Origin: Martelella lutilitoris
GTDB taxonomy: Bacteria > Pseudomonadota > Alphaproteobacteria > Rhizobiales > Rhizobiaceae
Assembly: GCF_016598595.1 (NCBI RefSeq)
Contig: NZ_CP066786.1
Coordinates: 3,864,001 to 3,928,000 of the forward strand
Reading direction: 5' to 3'
DNA: 64,000 nucleotides
Shown here: in pieces, positions 42,628 through 52,104 of the stretch
Layout: every line of letters starts with the position of its first letter
Numbering within the stretch: position 1 is the first letter of the stretch
Notes under the pieces: model-generated
Database searches by the model: none
The model's input: only the letters and a program-made list of their open reading frames with translations
What the model was told of the DNA's origin: nothing
Made by a program: the position numbers and the translations under genes

Positions 42628-43449
42628 ATGTTGAATATCGAAATTCGCCACGCGATCGATCCGGTCACGGCGAGCACGTTCGACACGAGCGAACTGCGCG
42701 AACATTTTCAGACCAGCAACCTTTTCGTTCCCGGTGAAATCAATCTCATCTACACCCATTACGACCGCATGATCGTCGGCGGCGCCTGCCCGGCAGACGG
42801 TCCGCTGGAACTCGATCACGTCGCGCCCTGCGGCACCGCATCGATCCTCGACCGTCGCGAGATGACGATCGTGAAGCTCGGCGGTCCCGGAAAGGTGACC
42901 TGCGACGCGGAATACGACATGGTCCACGGCGACATGCTCTATCTCGGCATGGGTGCCGGCAAGATCACGTTTTCCGGTGAGGGCCGCTTCTACATTCTTT
43001 CCGCACCGGCGCACCAGACCTATCCGTCGCGCCTGATCAAGATCGCCGAAGCGGCGAATGTGACGCTGGGAGCTGCCGAAAACTGCAACGAGCGCACGAT
43101 CTATCAGTTCGTCCATCCCGACGTGATGAAATCCTGCCAACTCGTTGTCGGCATGACCAAGCTGCAGAAGGGCTCGATCTGGAACACCATGCCGGCCCAC
43201 GTTCACGACCGCCGTTCGGAAGCCTACCTCTACATCGACCTCGATGAGAATGCCCGCGTATTCCACATGATGGGCGAGCCCGACGAGACCCGTCATCTCG
43301 TTCTGAAGAACGAAGAAGGCGCGCTGTCGCCGCCCTGGTCGATCCATTGCGGCGCCGGAACGTCGAACTACACCTTCATTTGGGCCATGGCGGGCGACAA
43401 TGTCGACTACAAGGATGTCGAAATGGTATCCATGGAGACGCTGAAGTAA
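42628..43449 (+). CDS. kduI: 5-dehydro-4-deoxy-D-glucuronate isomerase
   Basis: The 273-residue product is KduI: NIEIRHAIDPVTASTFDTSE start, HYDRMIVGGACPADGPLEL and a cupin-like metal site region with NTMPAHVHDRRSEAYLYIDL. It isomerises the unsaturated-uronate product 4-deoxy-L-threo-5-hexosulose uronate. AAGGAG precedes the ATG at 42628. Its stop overlaps the kduD start (TAATG). Confidence 0.96.
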   Translation: MLNIEIRHAIDPVTASTFDTSELREHFQTSNLFVPGEINLIYTHYDRMIVGGACPADGPLELDHVAPCGTASILDRREMTIVKLGGPGKVTCDAEYDMVHGDMLYLGMGAGKITFSGEGRFYILSAPAHQTYPSRLIKIAEAANVTLGAAENCNERTIYQFVHPDVMKSCQLVVGMTKLQKGSIWNTMPAHVHDRRSEAYLYIDLDENARVFHMMGEPDETRHLVLKNEEGALSPPWSIHCGAGTSNYTFIWAMAGDNVDYKDVEMVSMETLK

Positions 43450-44198
43450 TGGCTCTTTCTTTCTCTCTCGAAGGCAAGCGCGCGCTGGTGACAGGCGCCA
43501 ATACCGGTATCGGCCAGGGCATTGCTATTGCCCTTGGCGAGGCCGGCGCGGAGGTGTTGTGCACCAGCCGTACCGACAGCGACGAGACGGTGAAGATTAT
43601 CAAGGATGCTGGCGGCAAGGCCGTCAGCGAGATCCTCGATCTTTCCGATCCGATGAACGGCAAGAAATTCATCGAGGCCTATGACAAGCCGATCGATATT
43701 CTGGTCAACAATGCGGGCCTCATCCGCCGCGAGGATGCCGTCGACTTTTCGGAAGAAGACTGGGACGACGTTATGGACATGAACGTCAAGGCGGTCTTCT
43801 TCGCCTGCCAGGGCTTCGCCAAGAAGGTTCTGGAACGCGGCGGCACCGGCAAGATCATCAACATCGCCTCAATGCTGTCCTTCCAGGGCGGCATTCGCGT
43901 TCCCTCCTACACCGCGTCGAAAAGCGGCGTGGCCGGCATCACCAAGCTGATGTGCAACGAGTGGGCGGCCAAGGGCATCAATGTGAACGCGATCGCGCCG
44001 GGCTACATCGCCACGAACAACACTGCCGCACTGCGCGCCGACGAAGCGCGCTCTGCGGAAATTCTCGGCCGGATTCCGGCCAATCGCTGGGGCGACCCGG
44101 CTGACCTGGGCGGCACGGCCGTCTTTCTTGCTTCGTCTGCCGCTGATTATATCAACGGGGCGATCCTTAATGTCGATGGAGGGTGGCTTGCCCGCTAA
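43449..44198 (+). CDS. kduD: 2-deoxy-D-gluconate 3-dehydrogenase (KduD)
   Basis: The 249-residue SDR has the NAD-binding motif VTGANTGIGQGIAIALGEAG, the NNAG motif, and the catalytic Ser/Tyr/Lys in IASMLSFQGGIRVPSYTASK. It reduces 2,5-diketo-3-deoxygluconate to 2-keto-3-deoxygluconate. Coupling to kduI makes the assignment firm. The next gene begins inside its last codons. Confidence 0.95.
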   Translation: MALSFSLEGKRALVTGANTGIGQGIAIALGEAGAEVLCTSRTDSDETVKIIKDAGGKAVSEILDLSDPMNGKKFIEAYDKPIDILVNNAGLIRREDAVDFSEEDWDDVMDMNVKAVFFACQGFAKKVLERGGTGKIINIASMLSFQGGIRVPSYTASKSGVAGITKLMCNEWAAKGINVNAIAPGYIATNNTAALRADEARSAEILGRIPANRWGDPADLGGTAVFLASSAADYINGAILNVDGGWLAR

Positions 44199-45645
44199 AG
44201 CCGAACGCCTTCCCCGGTTGAAACGTCCGGACGTCCCGCGTCCGGGCTCGGGGATTGTGCATCTGGGCCTGGGAGCGTTCTATCGCTCCCACGGCGCCAT
44301 TTATATCTATGAAGCAATGCAAAAGTCCGGCGGCGACTGGGGCATTGTCGGCGTCAATCTGATGACGCCGCCGAAACAGCGCGAGATCTTCGAGCCGCAG
44401 GGCTTTGCCTACACGGCCGTCTCGCTCGCGCCCGAGGGCATCGAGCCGCAGGTGATCCCTGTGCTGAACGATGTGCTTGATGCTCCCGATGATCCGGAAG
44501 CCGTCCTGACGCTGATGGCCGATCCGAAGATCAAGATCGTCACCTCGACGGTGACCGAGAAGGGCTATTGCCATTTCCCGTCGACCGGCAAGCTCAACCG
44601 CGAACACCCCTTCATCCTCGAGGACCTGAAGGACGAAAACAGGCCGAAATCGGCGCTCGGCTACATCGTCCGCGCGCTCGACCGCCGCCGCAAGGCAGGC
44701 GTCCGTCCCTTCACGATGATGAGTTCCGACAACCTGCCGAACAACGGCCATGTCGTTCACGCCGTTGTCGTCGAACTGGCCGGCATGATCGATCCCGAAT
44801 TGCAGGCCTGGATCGAAAAGGAAGTCACCTTCCCCTGCACCATGATCGACCGTATCGTTCCGGCCACCAAGCCGGAAGACATCGAGCGCGTCGCGGAACT
44901 GACCGGCGTCTACGACCCCGTTCCGGTGATGCACGAGCCCTTCCGCCAGTGGGTTGTCGAAGACAAGTTCGTTGATGGTGAGCGCCCCGATATCGGCGCT
45001 GTCGGCGCGCAGCTTGTCGAGGACGTGACCCCGTTCGAGCACATGAAGCTTCGCTGCCTCAACGGCACGCATTCCTCGATTTCCTATCTCGGCTATCTGG
45101 CCGGCAAGGACACGATCTACGACACAGTCTCGGACACGGTTTTTGCGGCCTATTGCAAATTCCTCTGGGAAAAGGAGATCATTCCGGCTGTTGACGCGCC
45201 GCCCGGGGTAAGCCTGAAGGACTACACGGCAGCCCTTTTCGAACGTTATTCCAACCCTTCGATTCGCCACCTGACCTGGCAGATCGCTATGGACGGCTCG
45301 CAGAAACTGCCGCAGCGCATTCTCGAGACGGTTCAGGAAGACCTCGACGCCGGCCGGCCGGTTCCGGGCCTTTCGCTCGCGATCGCAGCCTGGATGCGTT
45401 ACGTCGGCGGCATCGACGAGCGCGGCAACCCGATCGACGTGCGCGACCCGCTCGCCGAGAAGCTCAAGGCGCTGTCGGACGCCGGCGCGACCCCGCGCGA
45501 CAAGGTCACCGCACTGATCGGCGTTTCCGACGTGTTCCCAAAGGCGCTTCAGGACAACAACGTCTTCGTTGAAGGTCTCGTCGCCGCCTATGAAGGCCTT
45601 GTGGAAAAAGGCGCCCGCGCCATGGCCGAAGCGGTCGTGAGATAG
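44176..45645 (+). CDS. Mannitol-dehydrogenase-family uronate reductase (UxuB/UxaB type)
   Basis: The 489-residue product has GIVHLGLGAFYRSHGAIYIY, the NAD-linked VTEKGYCHFPSTGKL, FTMMSSDNLPNNGHV and the catalytic-region block KLRCLNGTHSSISYLGYLAG. The family reduces fructuronate to mannonate or tagaturonate to altronate. Altronate dehydratase follows and no mannonate dehydratase is present, so tagaturonate is the more likely substrate (inference). The ATG at 44176 overlaps kduD by 23 bases; a TTG at 44188 preceded by GGAGGG is an alternative. Confidence 0.9.
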   Translation: MEGGLPAKAERLPRLKRPDVPRPGSGIVHLGLGAFYRSHGAIYIYEAMQKSGGDWGIVGVNLMTPPKQREIFEPQGFAYTAVSLAPEGIEPQVIPVLNDVLDAPDDPEAVLTLMADPKIKIVTSTVTEKGYCHFPSTGKLNREHPFILEDLKDENRPKSALGYIVRALDRRRKAGVRPFTMMSSDNLPNNGHVVHAVVVELAGMIDPELQAWIEKEVTFPCTMIDRIVPATKPEDIERVAELTGVYDPVPVMHEPFRQWVVEDKFVDGERPDIGAVGAQLVEDVTPFEHMKLRCLNGTHSSISYLGYLAGKDTIYDTVSDTVFAAYCKFLWEKEIIPAVDAPPGVSLKDYTAALFERYSNPSIRHLTWQIAMDGSQKLPQRILETVQEDLDAGRPVPGLSLAIAAWMRYVGGIDERGNPIDVRDPLAEKLKALSDAGATPRDKVTALIGVSDVFPKALQDNNVFVEGLVAAYEGLVEKGARAMAEAVVR

Positions 45646-45652
45646 GCAAGCG

Positions 45653-45683
45653 CCGGGCGTCGCTCGTCTGCCGCGACGCCCGG
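45653..45683 (+). other. Intra-operon hairpin before uxaA
   Basis: CCGGGCGTCGC (45653-45663) pairs perfectly with GCGACGCCCGG (45673-45683), without a T-run, in the 83-base gap before uxaA. It may protect the upstream message or tune uxaA expression. Confidence 0.5.
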
Positions 45684-45728
45684 ACCAATGTCGTTATCCC
45701 GGGGAGCACCCGGTCGGGAGGTACTATC

Positions 45729-47255
45729 GTGGCTGAACTCTGTCTCAAACTTCACCCCAAGGACACGGTGTCCATCCTTGCCGGACGCGCCGACACGGGT
45801 GACACGCCGCTTGGCTTCGGCGTGCCGCTCGACAAGCCCGTGACCCGTGGGCACAAGATCGCAAATACCGACATTCCCGAAGGCGGCGGCATCCTCAAGT
45901 TCGGCCAGTTGATCGGCTATGCCGCGCGCGACATCAAGGCCGGCGAACACGTCCATGTGCACAATTGCACCTTCGGCGACCATGGCCGCGATTACGAAAT
46001 CGGCGCCGATCTGGAAACGGCGAAGGCCGCCATCCCCGAAGTCGCGCCCCGCACCTTCATGGGCTATCGCCGCGCCGACGGCTCCGCCGGCACGCGCAAC
46101 TACATCGCCATTTGCGGCACGGTGAACTGTTCGGCGACGGTAATCCGCCGCGCCGCAGACATCATCAACCATTCCGGCATTCTCGATAACTATCCGCATA
46201 TCGACGGCGTTGCCGCCTTTGCCCATGGCACCGGCTGCGGCATGGCCAATTCCGGCCCCGGCTTCGACAATCTGCAGCGCGTTCTCTGGGGCTATGCGAC
46301 GCATCCGAATGTCGGCGCCGCGCTTTTCGTCGGCCTTGGCTGCGAACAGATGCAGCTTGCCCGCATGCGCGAGATCCACGGCGAGATGGACGAAAGCCGT
46401 TTCTTCATGATGACCATCCAAGAAAACGGCGGCACGCAGAAATCGATCGACAAGATTGTCGACCACATCAAGGAACTCCTGTCGAAGGTCGATGAGGCGC
46501 GTCGGGTGGAAATTCCGGTTTCCGAGTTGAAGCTTGCCCTGCAATGCGGCGGTTCCGACGGCTTTTCGGGCATCACCGCCAATCCCGCGCTCGGCATCGC
46601 CTCCGACCTTCTCGTCGGCATGGGCGGCACTGTGGTTCTCTCCGAAACGCCGGAAATCTACGGCGCCGAGCAGCTACTCCTGCGCCGCGCGGCAAGCAAG
46701 GAAGTCGCCGAAAAGCTGCTCGCCCGCATCAAATGGTGGGAAGACTATACCGAAGCCAATCACGGCTCGATGGACAACAATCCCTCCCCCGGCAACAAGC
46801 AGGGCGGATTGACCACCATTCTGGAAAAATCGCTCGGCGCAGTCGCGAAAGCCGGCAGCACGCCGCTGATGGACGTTCTCGAATATGGTGAGCAGATCCG
46901 CGAGAAGGGCCTCCTGTTCATGGATACGCCCGGATACGATCCGGTCTCGGCCACCGGCCAGATCGCCGGCGGCGCCCAGATCCTCTGTTTCACCACCGGG
47001 CGCGGCTCCGCCTTCGGCTCCAAACCGACGCCGACGGTCAAGGTCGCGACCAACTCCGCGCTTTTCGCCTCCATGCCCGACGACATGGACCTCAACTGCG
47101 GCGACATTCTCTCCGAGGGCGCCGACCTTCACAAGAAGGGCGAGGAACTGCTCGACTACCTGATCGCCACGGCCTCGGGGCAAAAGACCAAGTCGGAAGC
47201 GCTCGGCCTCGGCGACAATGAATTCGTGCCGTGGCAGGTTGGCGCCACGATGTAG
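45729..47255 (+). CDS. uxaA: Altronate dehydratase
   Basis: The 508-residue product is the fused form: an N-terminal SAF domain (about 10-90) and a C-terminal catalytic domain with GTGCGMANSGPGFDNLQRVL, GCEQMQLARMREIHG and GLLFMDTPGYDPVSATGQ. It dehydrates D-altronate to 2-keto-3-deoxygluconate. The start is GTG with GGGAGG eight bases upstream. A palindromic terminator-like hairpin follows. Confidence 0.95.
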   Translation: MAELCLKLHPKDTVSILAGRADTGDTPLGFGVPLDKPVTRGHKIANTDIPEGGGILKFGQLIGYAARDIKAGEHVHVHNCTFGDHGRDYEIGADLETAKAAIPEVAPRTFMGYRRADGSAGTRNYIAICGTVNCSATVIRRAADIINHSGILDNYPHIDGVAAFAHGTGCGMANSGPGFDNLQRVLWGYATHPNVGAALFVGLGCEQMQLARMREIHGEMDESRFFMMTIQENGGTQKSIDKIVDHIKELLSKVDEARRVEIPVSELKLALQCGGSDGFSGITANPALGIASDLLVGMGGTVVLSETPEIYGAEQLLLRRAASKEVAEKLLARIKWWEDYTEANHGSMDNNPSPGNKQGGLTTILEKSLGAVAKAGSTPLMDVLEYGEQIREKGLLFMDTPGYDPVSATGQIAGGAQILCFTTGRGSAFGSKPTPTVKVATNSALFASMPDDMDLNCGDILSEGADLHKKGEELLDYLIATASGQKTKSEALGLGDNEFVPWQVGATM

Positions 47256-47276
47256 TCCGACGGAAAGCCACTTTTT

Positions 47277-47316
47277 CGACACGGGCCGGAAGCCGGAAGG
47301 TTTCCGGCCCGTGTCG
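47277..47316 (+). terminator. Long hairpin after uxaA
   Basis: CGACACGGGCCGGAA (47277-47291) pairs perfectly with TTCCGGCCCGTGTCG (47302-47316). It is followed by TTCTTGG rather than a clean T-run but should end the kduI-uxaA operon. Confidence 0.65.
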
Positions 47317-47369
47317 TTCTTGGCGCGACTAAACCCGAAAATCGCAGACACACGCAATGCAACCTGCGT

Positions 47370-47392
47370 TTTGTCAATCTTCGAGCGACAAA
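47370..47392. promoter_or_regulatory. Inverted repeat upstream of feoA
   Basis: TTTGTC and GACAAA, separated by 11 bases, form a perfect inverted repeat 237 bases before feoA. A regulator-binding site is possible but no known iron box matches. Confidence 0.35.
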
Positions 47393-47628
47393 GATGACGT
47401 TCCGACGACAATCAATCATTTCGAAGGCAATTACAGGACCTTAATAAATGCTTCCTGTTTGAGTTAAGTATCTTGCGCGCAAGCATTCCGCGTGGCATAG
47501 AAAATGAAACGGGAAACCTAAGATGGCCGCCTTCGGTTCATCGCCGGTTTCGGAGAAACAGGTTCGATGACGACGGACAAGGCGCCGGCTCACTCCCGGG
47601 AGCGCGACAACGCGGAGCACGGAAAGGT

Positions 47629-47916
47629 ATGAGCAACGACCCGACCATGGAGACGGTTAGGCAGGGCCGCATCGTCTCGCTTGAAAGCCTCCAGCCCGGC
47701 GAAAGCGGCATTGTCGAAATCGTCGAAGCCGGCAGTTTCGAGAACGGGCTTTCGGTGCGCCTCAGGGCCCTTGGTCTCTCAAGCCCGCACCAGGTCTCCA
47801 TGGTCAGGCGCGCCTGGTTCGGCGGGCCGCTTGTCGTGCGCGCCGGCAAGGCGACGGAAATCGCGATCCGCCGCACCGAGGCCGAACTGGTCAAGGTGCG
47901 CAAGATCGAAGGCTGA
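47629..47916 (+). CDS. feoA: Ferrous iron transport protein A
   Basis: The 95-residue product has the SH3-like FeoA fold: VSLESLQPGESGIVEIVEAG and LRALGLSSPHQVSMV, quoted to show the LRALGL motif of FeoA (usually LxxLGL). It helps FeoB, possibly by contacting its G domain. The ATG at 47629 with GGAAAGG upstream is preferred; longer in-frame reading has no family support. Confidence 0.9.
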   Translation: MSNDPTMETVRQGRIVSLESLQPGESGIVEIVEAGSFENGLSVRLRALGLSSPHQVSMVRRAWFGGPLVVRAGKATEIAIRRTEAELVKVRKIEG

Positions 47917-48056
47917 CCGAAGAACGCCGGCGTGCGTCGCGCGCGCCGGCCATCATAAACGAAAAGAATGCCGGCGACGGCGCGCGGGTCAAAACGAGCA
48001 GACTGAAAACACCGTCAGGCGGAGCTTTTCCGCCGGCCCAAGCTCCGGAAGACGCC

Positions 48057-49895
48057 ATGTCTCATTGTTCGCCGGCAGAAGCCAATCTCGACCTGAACGA
48101 CGTTCCCCGCATCGCCATGATCGGCCAGCCGAATACCGGCAAGTCGATGCTCTATAACCGCATCACCGGCGCCAGCGCCTATGTCGGCAACTGGCCGGGC
48201 ATCACGGTCTCGCTCTCCAATGCGCGCGTCAAACTCGGCGGCAAGACGCTGGAATTCGTCGATCTTCCCGGCATTTACGACCTCGAGGGCTTTTCCGAGG
48301 ACGAGACCGTCGTCGCCGATTTCCTCAAGACCTATCCCGTCGATCTCGTCATCATCGTCATCAATGCCAGCCAGATCGACCGCCAGATCCTGATGCCGCT
48401 GCAGGTCAAGCAGCTCGGCCTGCCCGCCGTCGTCATGCTGAACATGGCCGACGAGGCCCGCAAGAACGGCATCGAGATCGATACGGAAGCGCTGTCCGCC
48501 CGCCTCGGCCTGCCGGTCCAACTGATCAGCGCAAAATATGGCGAGGGCTATCCCAGGGCGATCGAAAGCGTCTCCGCCATGCTCGAAGCACGCGCCGGTC
48601 AGCCTCCGGTGCTGGCCGACTACGAGACGCTGCGTTCGACGCTGATGACCGAGGAAACCCTTGCCGAAACGCTTTCCGGCGCGGTCGTCTATCCCGAAGC
48701 GCCGCCGCAGACGATCACCCAGAAGCTCGACCGTTTCCTGCTTCATCCGGTTTTCGGCCTGCCGCTGTTCTTCGCGGTCATGCTGTTCGTCTTCTATATC
48801 GTCTGGTCCATCGGCCTGCCCTCGCAGGACTGGGTCGGCTTCATCACCGACTGGATCCAGAACCACATCCTCGAACCGGTCCTGAGCCTCGGACCGGGCT
48901 GGCTGCGAAACTTCGTCATCAACGGCATCTGGCTTGGCGTCGCCACCGTCGCTTCCTTCGTGCCGCTGATCATGCTGTTCTTCTTCTGCATGGCGGCTGT
49001 GGAGGATTCGGGCTACCTGTCGCGCGCGGCCTATCTGATGGACACCTGGATGCGCCGCATCGGCCTCGACGGCCGCTCCTTCGTCATGCAGATGATGGGT
49101 TTCGGCTGCAATGTGCCGGCGCTGATGGGCACGCGGGTGATGCGCTCGCAGCCGCTCCGGCTGCTCTCCATGCTGATCATCCCGTTCTCGCTCTGCTCGG
49201 CCCGGCTTGCCGTATTCGTCTTCATCATCGCCGCCGTCTTCCCGCCCGCCCAGGGCCCGATCGTCCTGTTTTCCTTCTACGTCATCTCCTTTGCCGCGGC
49301 CTTCCTCGCCGCCGCGATCTTTTCGCGCTCGAAGCAGTTCAGGAATACCGAGCCCTTCGTGCTGGAACTGCCGCCCTACCGGGTGCCGACACTCAGGCAG
49401 GTGTGGCTGCGCGGCTATGGCGAGCTCAGGGAATTCCTGCACCGAGCAACGAATTTCATCATCATCGGCACGGTTGCCGTCTGGTTCCTGACCAATTTCC
49501 CGACCGATGCCACTGGACTTGATACCTGGGGCGGCAAGCTCGGCGAGCTTCTCCAGCCGGTCATGGCCCCGATCGGCATCAACCCCTATCTGACGCTGGC
49601 GCTGATCTTCGGCTTCATCGCCAAGGAAGTGGTGATCGGGTCGCTGTCGACGATCTACGCCATGTCATCCGGCCTCGTCGCGCACCAGATCGCCATCTCG
49701 GTCTCGCCGGCGGCCGCCTATTCCTTCTGCCTGTTCTGCCTGCTCTACACGCCCTGCCTGACGACAGTGGCAACGGTAAAGGCCGAAAGCCGGTCCTGGG
49801 GCTTCATGATCTTCTCGCTGATCTTCTCTCTCCTCTATGCCTGGGTAATCGCCTTCCTGTTCTACCAGGGCGCCCTGCTTCTGGGCTTTGAATAG
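48057..49895 (+). CDS. feoB: Ferrous iron transporter FeoB
   Basis: The 612-residue product has an N-terminal G domain with G1 GQPNTGKS, G2 GNWPGITV, G3 DLPGIYDL, G4 NMAD and G5 SAKYGEG. A helical guanine-release part follows, then two Gate domains and eight or so membrane helices, ending in LLYTPCLTTVATVKAE. It imports Fe(II) across the inner membrane. It is shorter than the usual 700-770 residues, with most of the difference between the G domain and the first helix and at the C-terminus. feoC is absent. The feoA-feoB gap is 140 bases. Confidence 0.95.
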   Translation: MSHCSPAEANLDLNDVPRIAMIGQPNTGKSMLYNRITGASAYVGNWPGITVSLSNARVKLGGKTLEFVDLPGIYDLEGFSEDETVVADFLKTYPVDLVIIVINASQIDRQILMPLQVKQLGLPAVVMLNMADEARKNGIEIDTEALSARLGLPVQLISAKYGEGYPRAIESVSAMLEARAGQPPVLADYETLRSTLMTEETLAETLSGAVVYPEAPPQTITQKLDRFLLHPVFGLPLFFAVMLFVFYIVWSIGLPSQDWVGFITDWIQNHILEPVLSLGPGWLRNFVINGIWLGVATVASFVPLIMLFFFCMAAVEDSGYLSRAAYLMDTWMRRIGLDGRSFVMQMMGFGCNVPALMGTRVMRSQPLRLLSMLIIPFSLCSARLAVFVFIIAAVFPPAQGPIVLFSFYVISFAAAFLAAAIFSRSKQFRNTEPFVLELPPYRVPTLRQVWLRGYGELREFLHRATNFIIIGTVAVWFLTNFPTDATGLDTWGGKLGELLQPVMAPIGINPYLTLALIFGFIAKEVVIGSLSTIYAMSSGLVAHQIAISVSPAAAYSFCLFCLLYTPCLTTVATVKAESRSWGFMIFSLIFSLLYAWVIAFLFYQGALLLGFE

Positions 49896-50088
49896 GTCGC
49901 GGGAACAGGGCTTGCGAGGCGTCTGTCGCGCCCTGACGACAGCCGCAAAGCCCCTGCCACAAAACATTCTCTTTCGTTTTCGTCAAAAAATGTGTAAGAG
50001 CGCGGCAAGTGTAACAGGCGCCTCCCAATTGGCAGCGGTCCTCCCACCGTTGCGACATGCCCGCGCCCAGCCCCAGAGATCGATAAAA

Positions 50089-51912
50089 ATGGCACTTCGC
50101 AATATCGCGATCATCGCGCACGTTGACCATGGCAAGACGACGCTCGTTGACGAGCTCCTGAAGCAGTCCGGCGCATTCCGCGAAAACCAGCGCGTCGATG
50201 AGCGCGTGATGGACAGCAACGACCTCGAGAAGGAACGCGGCATCACCATTCTCGCCAAGGCGACCTCGGTCGTCTGGAAGGATACCCGCATCAACATCGT
50301 CGACACCCCCGGCCACGCCGATTTCGGCGGCGAGGTCGAGCGCATCCTTTCGATGGTGGACGGCGCGATCGTTCTGGTGGACGCCGCCGAAGGCCCGATG
50401 CCGCAGACCAAGTTCGTGGTCGGCAAGGCGCTGAAGGTCGGCCTCAAGCCGATCGTCGCCATCAACAAGATCGACCGCCCGGATGCCCGCGCCGATGAAG
50501 TCGTCAACGAGGTCTTCGACCTGTTTGCCGCACTCGACGCCACCGACGAACAGCTCGATTTCCACATTCTCTACGGCTCCGGTCGCGCCGGCTGGATGAA
50601 CACCGCGCCGGAAGGTCCGCAGGACCAGGGCCTCGGCCCGTTGCTCGACCTCGTCGTCGATCATGTTCCCGCGCCGAAGGTTGCCGAAGGCCCGTTCAAG
50701 ATGATCGGCACGCTGCTGGAGGCCAACCCCTATCTCGGCCGCATCATCACCGGCCGCGTCTTCTCCGGCTCGATCAAGCCGAACCAGCCGGTCAAGGTCC
50801 TCTCCCAGGACGGCAAGACGGTTGAAACCGGCCGCGTCTCGAAGATCCTCGCCTTCCGCGGCATCGAGCGCCAGCCGATCGACGAAGCGCAGGCGGGTGA
50901 CATCATCGCCATTGCCGGTCTTTCCAAGGGCACGGTTGCAGACACGTTCTGCGATCCCTCCGTGACCGAGCCGCTTCAGGCCCAGCCGATCGATCCGCCG
51001 ACGGTCACCATGTCCTTCATCGTCAATGACAGTCCGCTTGCCGGCACCGAGGGCGACAAGGTGACGAGCCGCGTCATCCGCGACCGGCTGATGAAGGAAG
51101 CGGAAGGCAATGTCGCGCTGAAGATCGAGGAAGCCGAGGGCAAGGATTCATTTTATGTTTCCGGTCGCGGCGAACTCCAGCTTGCCGTGCTGATCGAAAC
51201 CATGCGCCGCGAAGGCTTCGAGATTGCCGTTTCGCGTCCGCGCGTGGTCATGCACAAGGATGAGGAAACCGGCCAGTTGATGGAACCGGTCGAGGAAGTC
51301 GTCATCGACGTCGATGAGGAGCATTCCGGCGTCGTCGTCCAGAAGATGGCCGAGCGCAAGGGCGAGATGGTCGAGCTGCGTCCCTCGGGCGGCGACCGCG
51401 TGCGTCTGGTCTTCTTCGCCCCGACGCGCGGCCTGATCGGCTACCAGTCGGAGCTTTTGACCGACACGCGCGGTACGGCGATCATGAACCGCCTGTTCCA
51501 CAACTACCAGCCCTACAAGGGCGAGATCGGCGGCCGCAACCAGGGCGTTCTCCTGTCGAACCAGGCCGGTGAGGCCGTGGCCTACGCGATGTTCAACCTT
51601 GAGGATCGCGGCCCGATGATCATCGAGCCCGGCGACAAGGTCTATGCCGGCATGATCGTCGGCATCCATACCCGCGACAACGATCTCGAGGTCAACGTGC
51701 TGAAGGGCAAGCAGCTCACCAATATCCGCTCCGCCGGCAAGGACGAAGCGGTGAAGCTGACGCCGCCGATCCGCATGACGCTCGACCGGGCCCTGTCGTG
51801 GATCCAGGACGACGAACTGATGGAGGTCACACCGAAGTCGATCCGCCTCAGAAAGATGTATCTCGACTCCAACGAGCGCAAGCGTTTTGAGAAGTCCCGC
51901 GCGGCGGGCTGA
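50089..51912 (+). CDS. typA: Translational GTPase TypA/BipA
   Basis: The 607-residue product has G1 AHVDHGKTTL, the switch I RGITI, G3 DTPGHADFGGEV and NKIDRPDA. Domain 2, the EF-G-like domain III/V pair and the BipA-specific C-terminus follow (LFFAPTRGLIGYQSEL-type block at VRLVFFAPTRGLIGYQ). TypA binds the ribosome and supports assembly under cold and stress. The ATG at 50089 gives the family start ALRNIAIIAHVDHG; a longer reading upstream lacks support. Confidence 0.96.
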   Translation: MALRNIAIIAHVDHGKTTLVDELLKQSGAFRENQRVDERVMDSNDLEKERGITILAKATSVVWKDTRINIVDTPGHADFGGEVERILSMVDGAIVLVDAAEGPMPQTKFVVGKALKVGLKPIVAINKIDRPDARADEVVNEVFDLFAALDATDEQLDFHILYGSGRAGWMNTAPEGPQDQGLGPLLDLVVDHVPAPKVAEGPFKMIGTLLEANPYLGRIITGRVFSGSIKPNQPVKVLSQDGKTVETGRVSKILAFRGIERQPIDEAQAGDIIAIAGLSKGTVADTFCDPSVTEPLQAQPIDPPTVTMSFIVNDSPLAGTEGDKVTSRVIRDRLMKEAEGNVALKIEEAEGKDSFYVSGRGELQLAVLIETMRREGFEIAVSRPRVVMHKDEETGQLMEPVEEVVIDVDEEHSGVVVQKMAERKGEMVELRPSGGDRVRLVFFAPTRGLIGYQSELLTDTRGTAIMNRLFHNYQPYKGEIGGRNQGVLLSNQAGEAVAYAMFNLEDRGPMIIEPGDKVYAGMIVGIHTRDNDLEVNVLKGKQLTNIRSAGKDEAVKLTPPIRMTLDRALSWIQDDELMEVTPKSIRLRKMYLDSNERKRFEKSRAAG

Positions 51913-51939
51913 TCAGGCGATCTTCATGTCATGACGAAG

Positions 51940-51970
51940 AAGGCGACCCATTGCGGTCGCCTTTATTTTT
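51940..51970 (+). terminator. Rho-independent terminator of typA
   Basis: AAGGCGACC (51940-51948) pairs with GGTCGCCTT (51955-51963), followed by TATTTTT. It starts 28 bases after the typA stop. Confidence 0.8.
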
Positions 51971-52104
51971 GGAAAAAGAACCAGAAGACATAAAAGCTCA
52001 CGATCGTCCAGACATCAAAAACGAGCATGGGCCATTTGCGCGCAAGCCTTCTCCGGCCTTTGACACAAAAAACCGCTGGCCTGCCGATCATAAGTTCTGC
52101 ATAG

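Larger units (their letters stand above)
47256..47628. other. Intergenic region between uxaA and feoA
   Basis: This 373-base gap holds the hairpin after uxaA, an inverted repeat TTTGTC-N11-GACAAA (47370-47392), the 12-base palindrome CTTGCGCGCAAG (47472-47483) and an AT-rich stretch (47400-47470). No gene is visible. I could not match a textbook Fur, RirA, Irr or FNR box with confidence. Confidence 0.5.

Noticed and set aside
47400-47480. Fur, Irr or FNR box before feoA
   Set aside because: AT-rich sequence invites a match, but none of the consensus palindromes fits without several mismatches.
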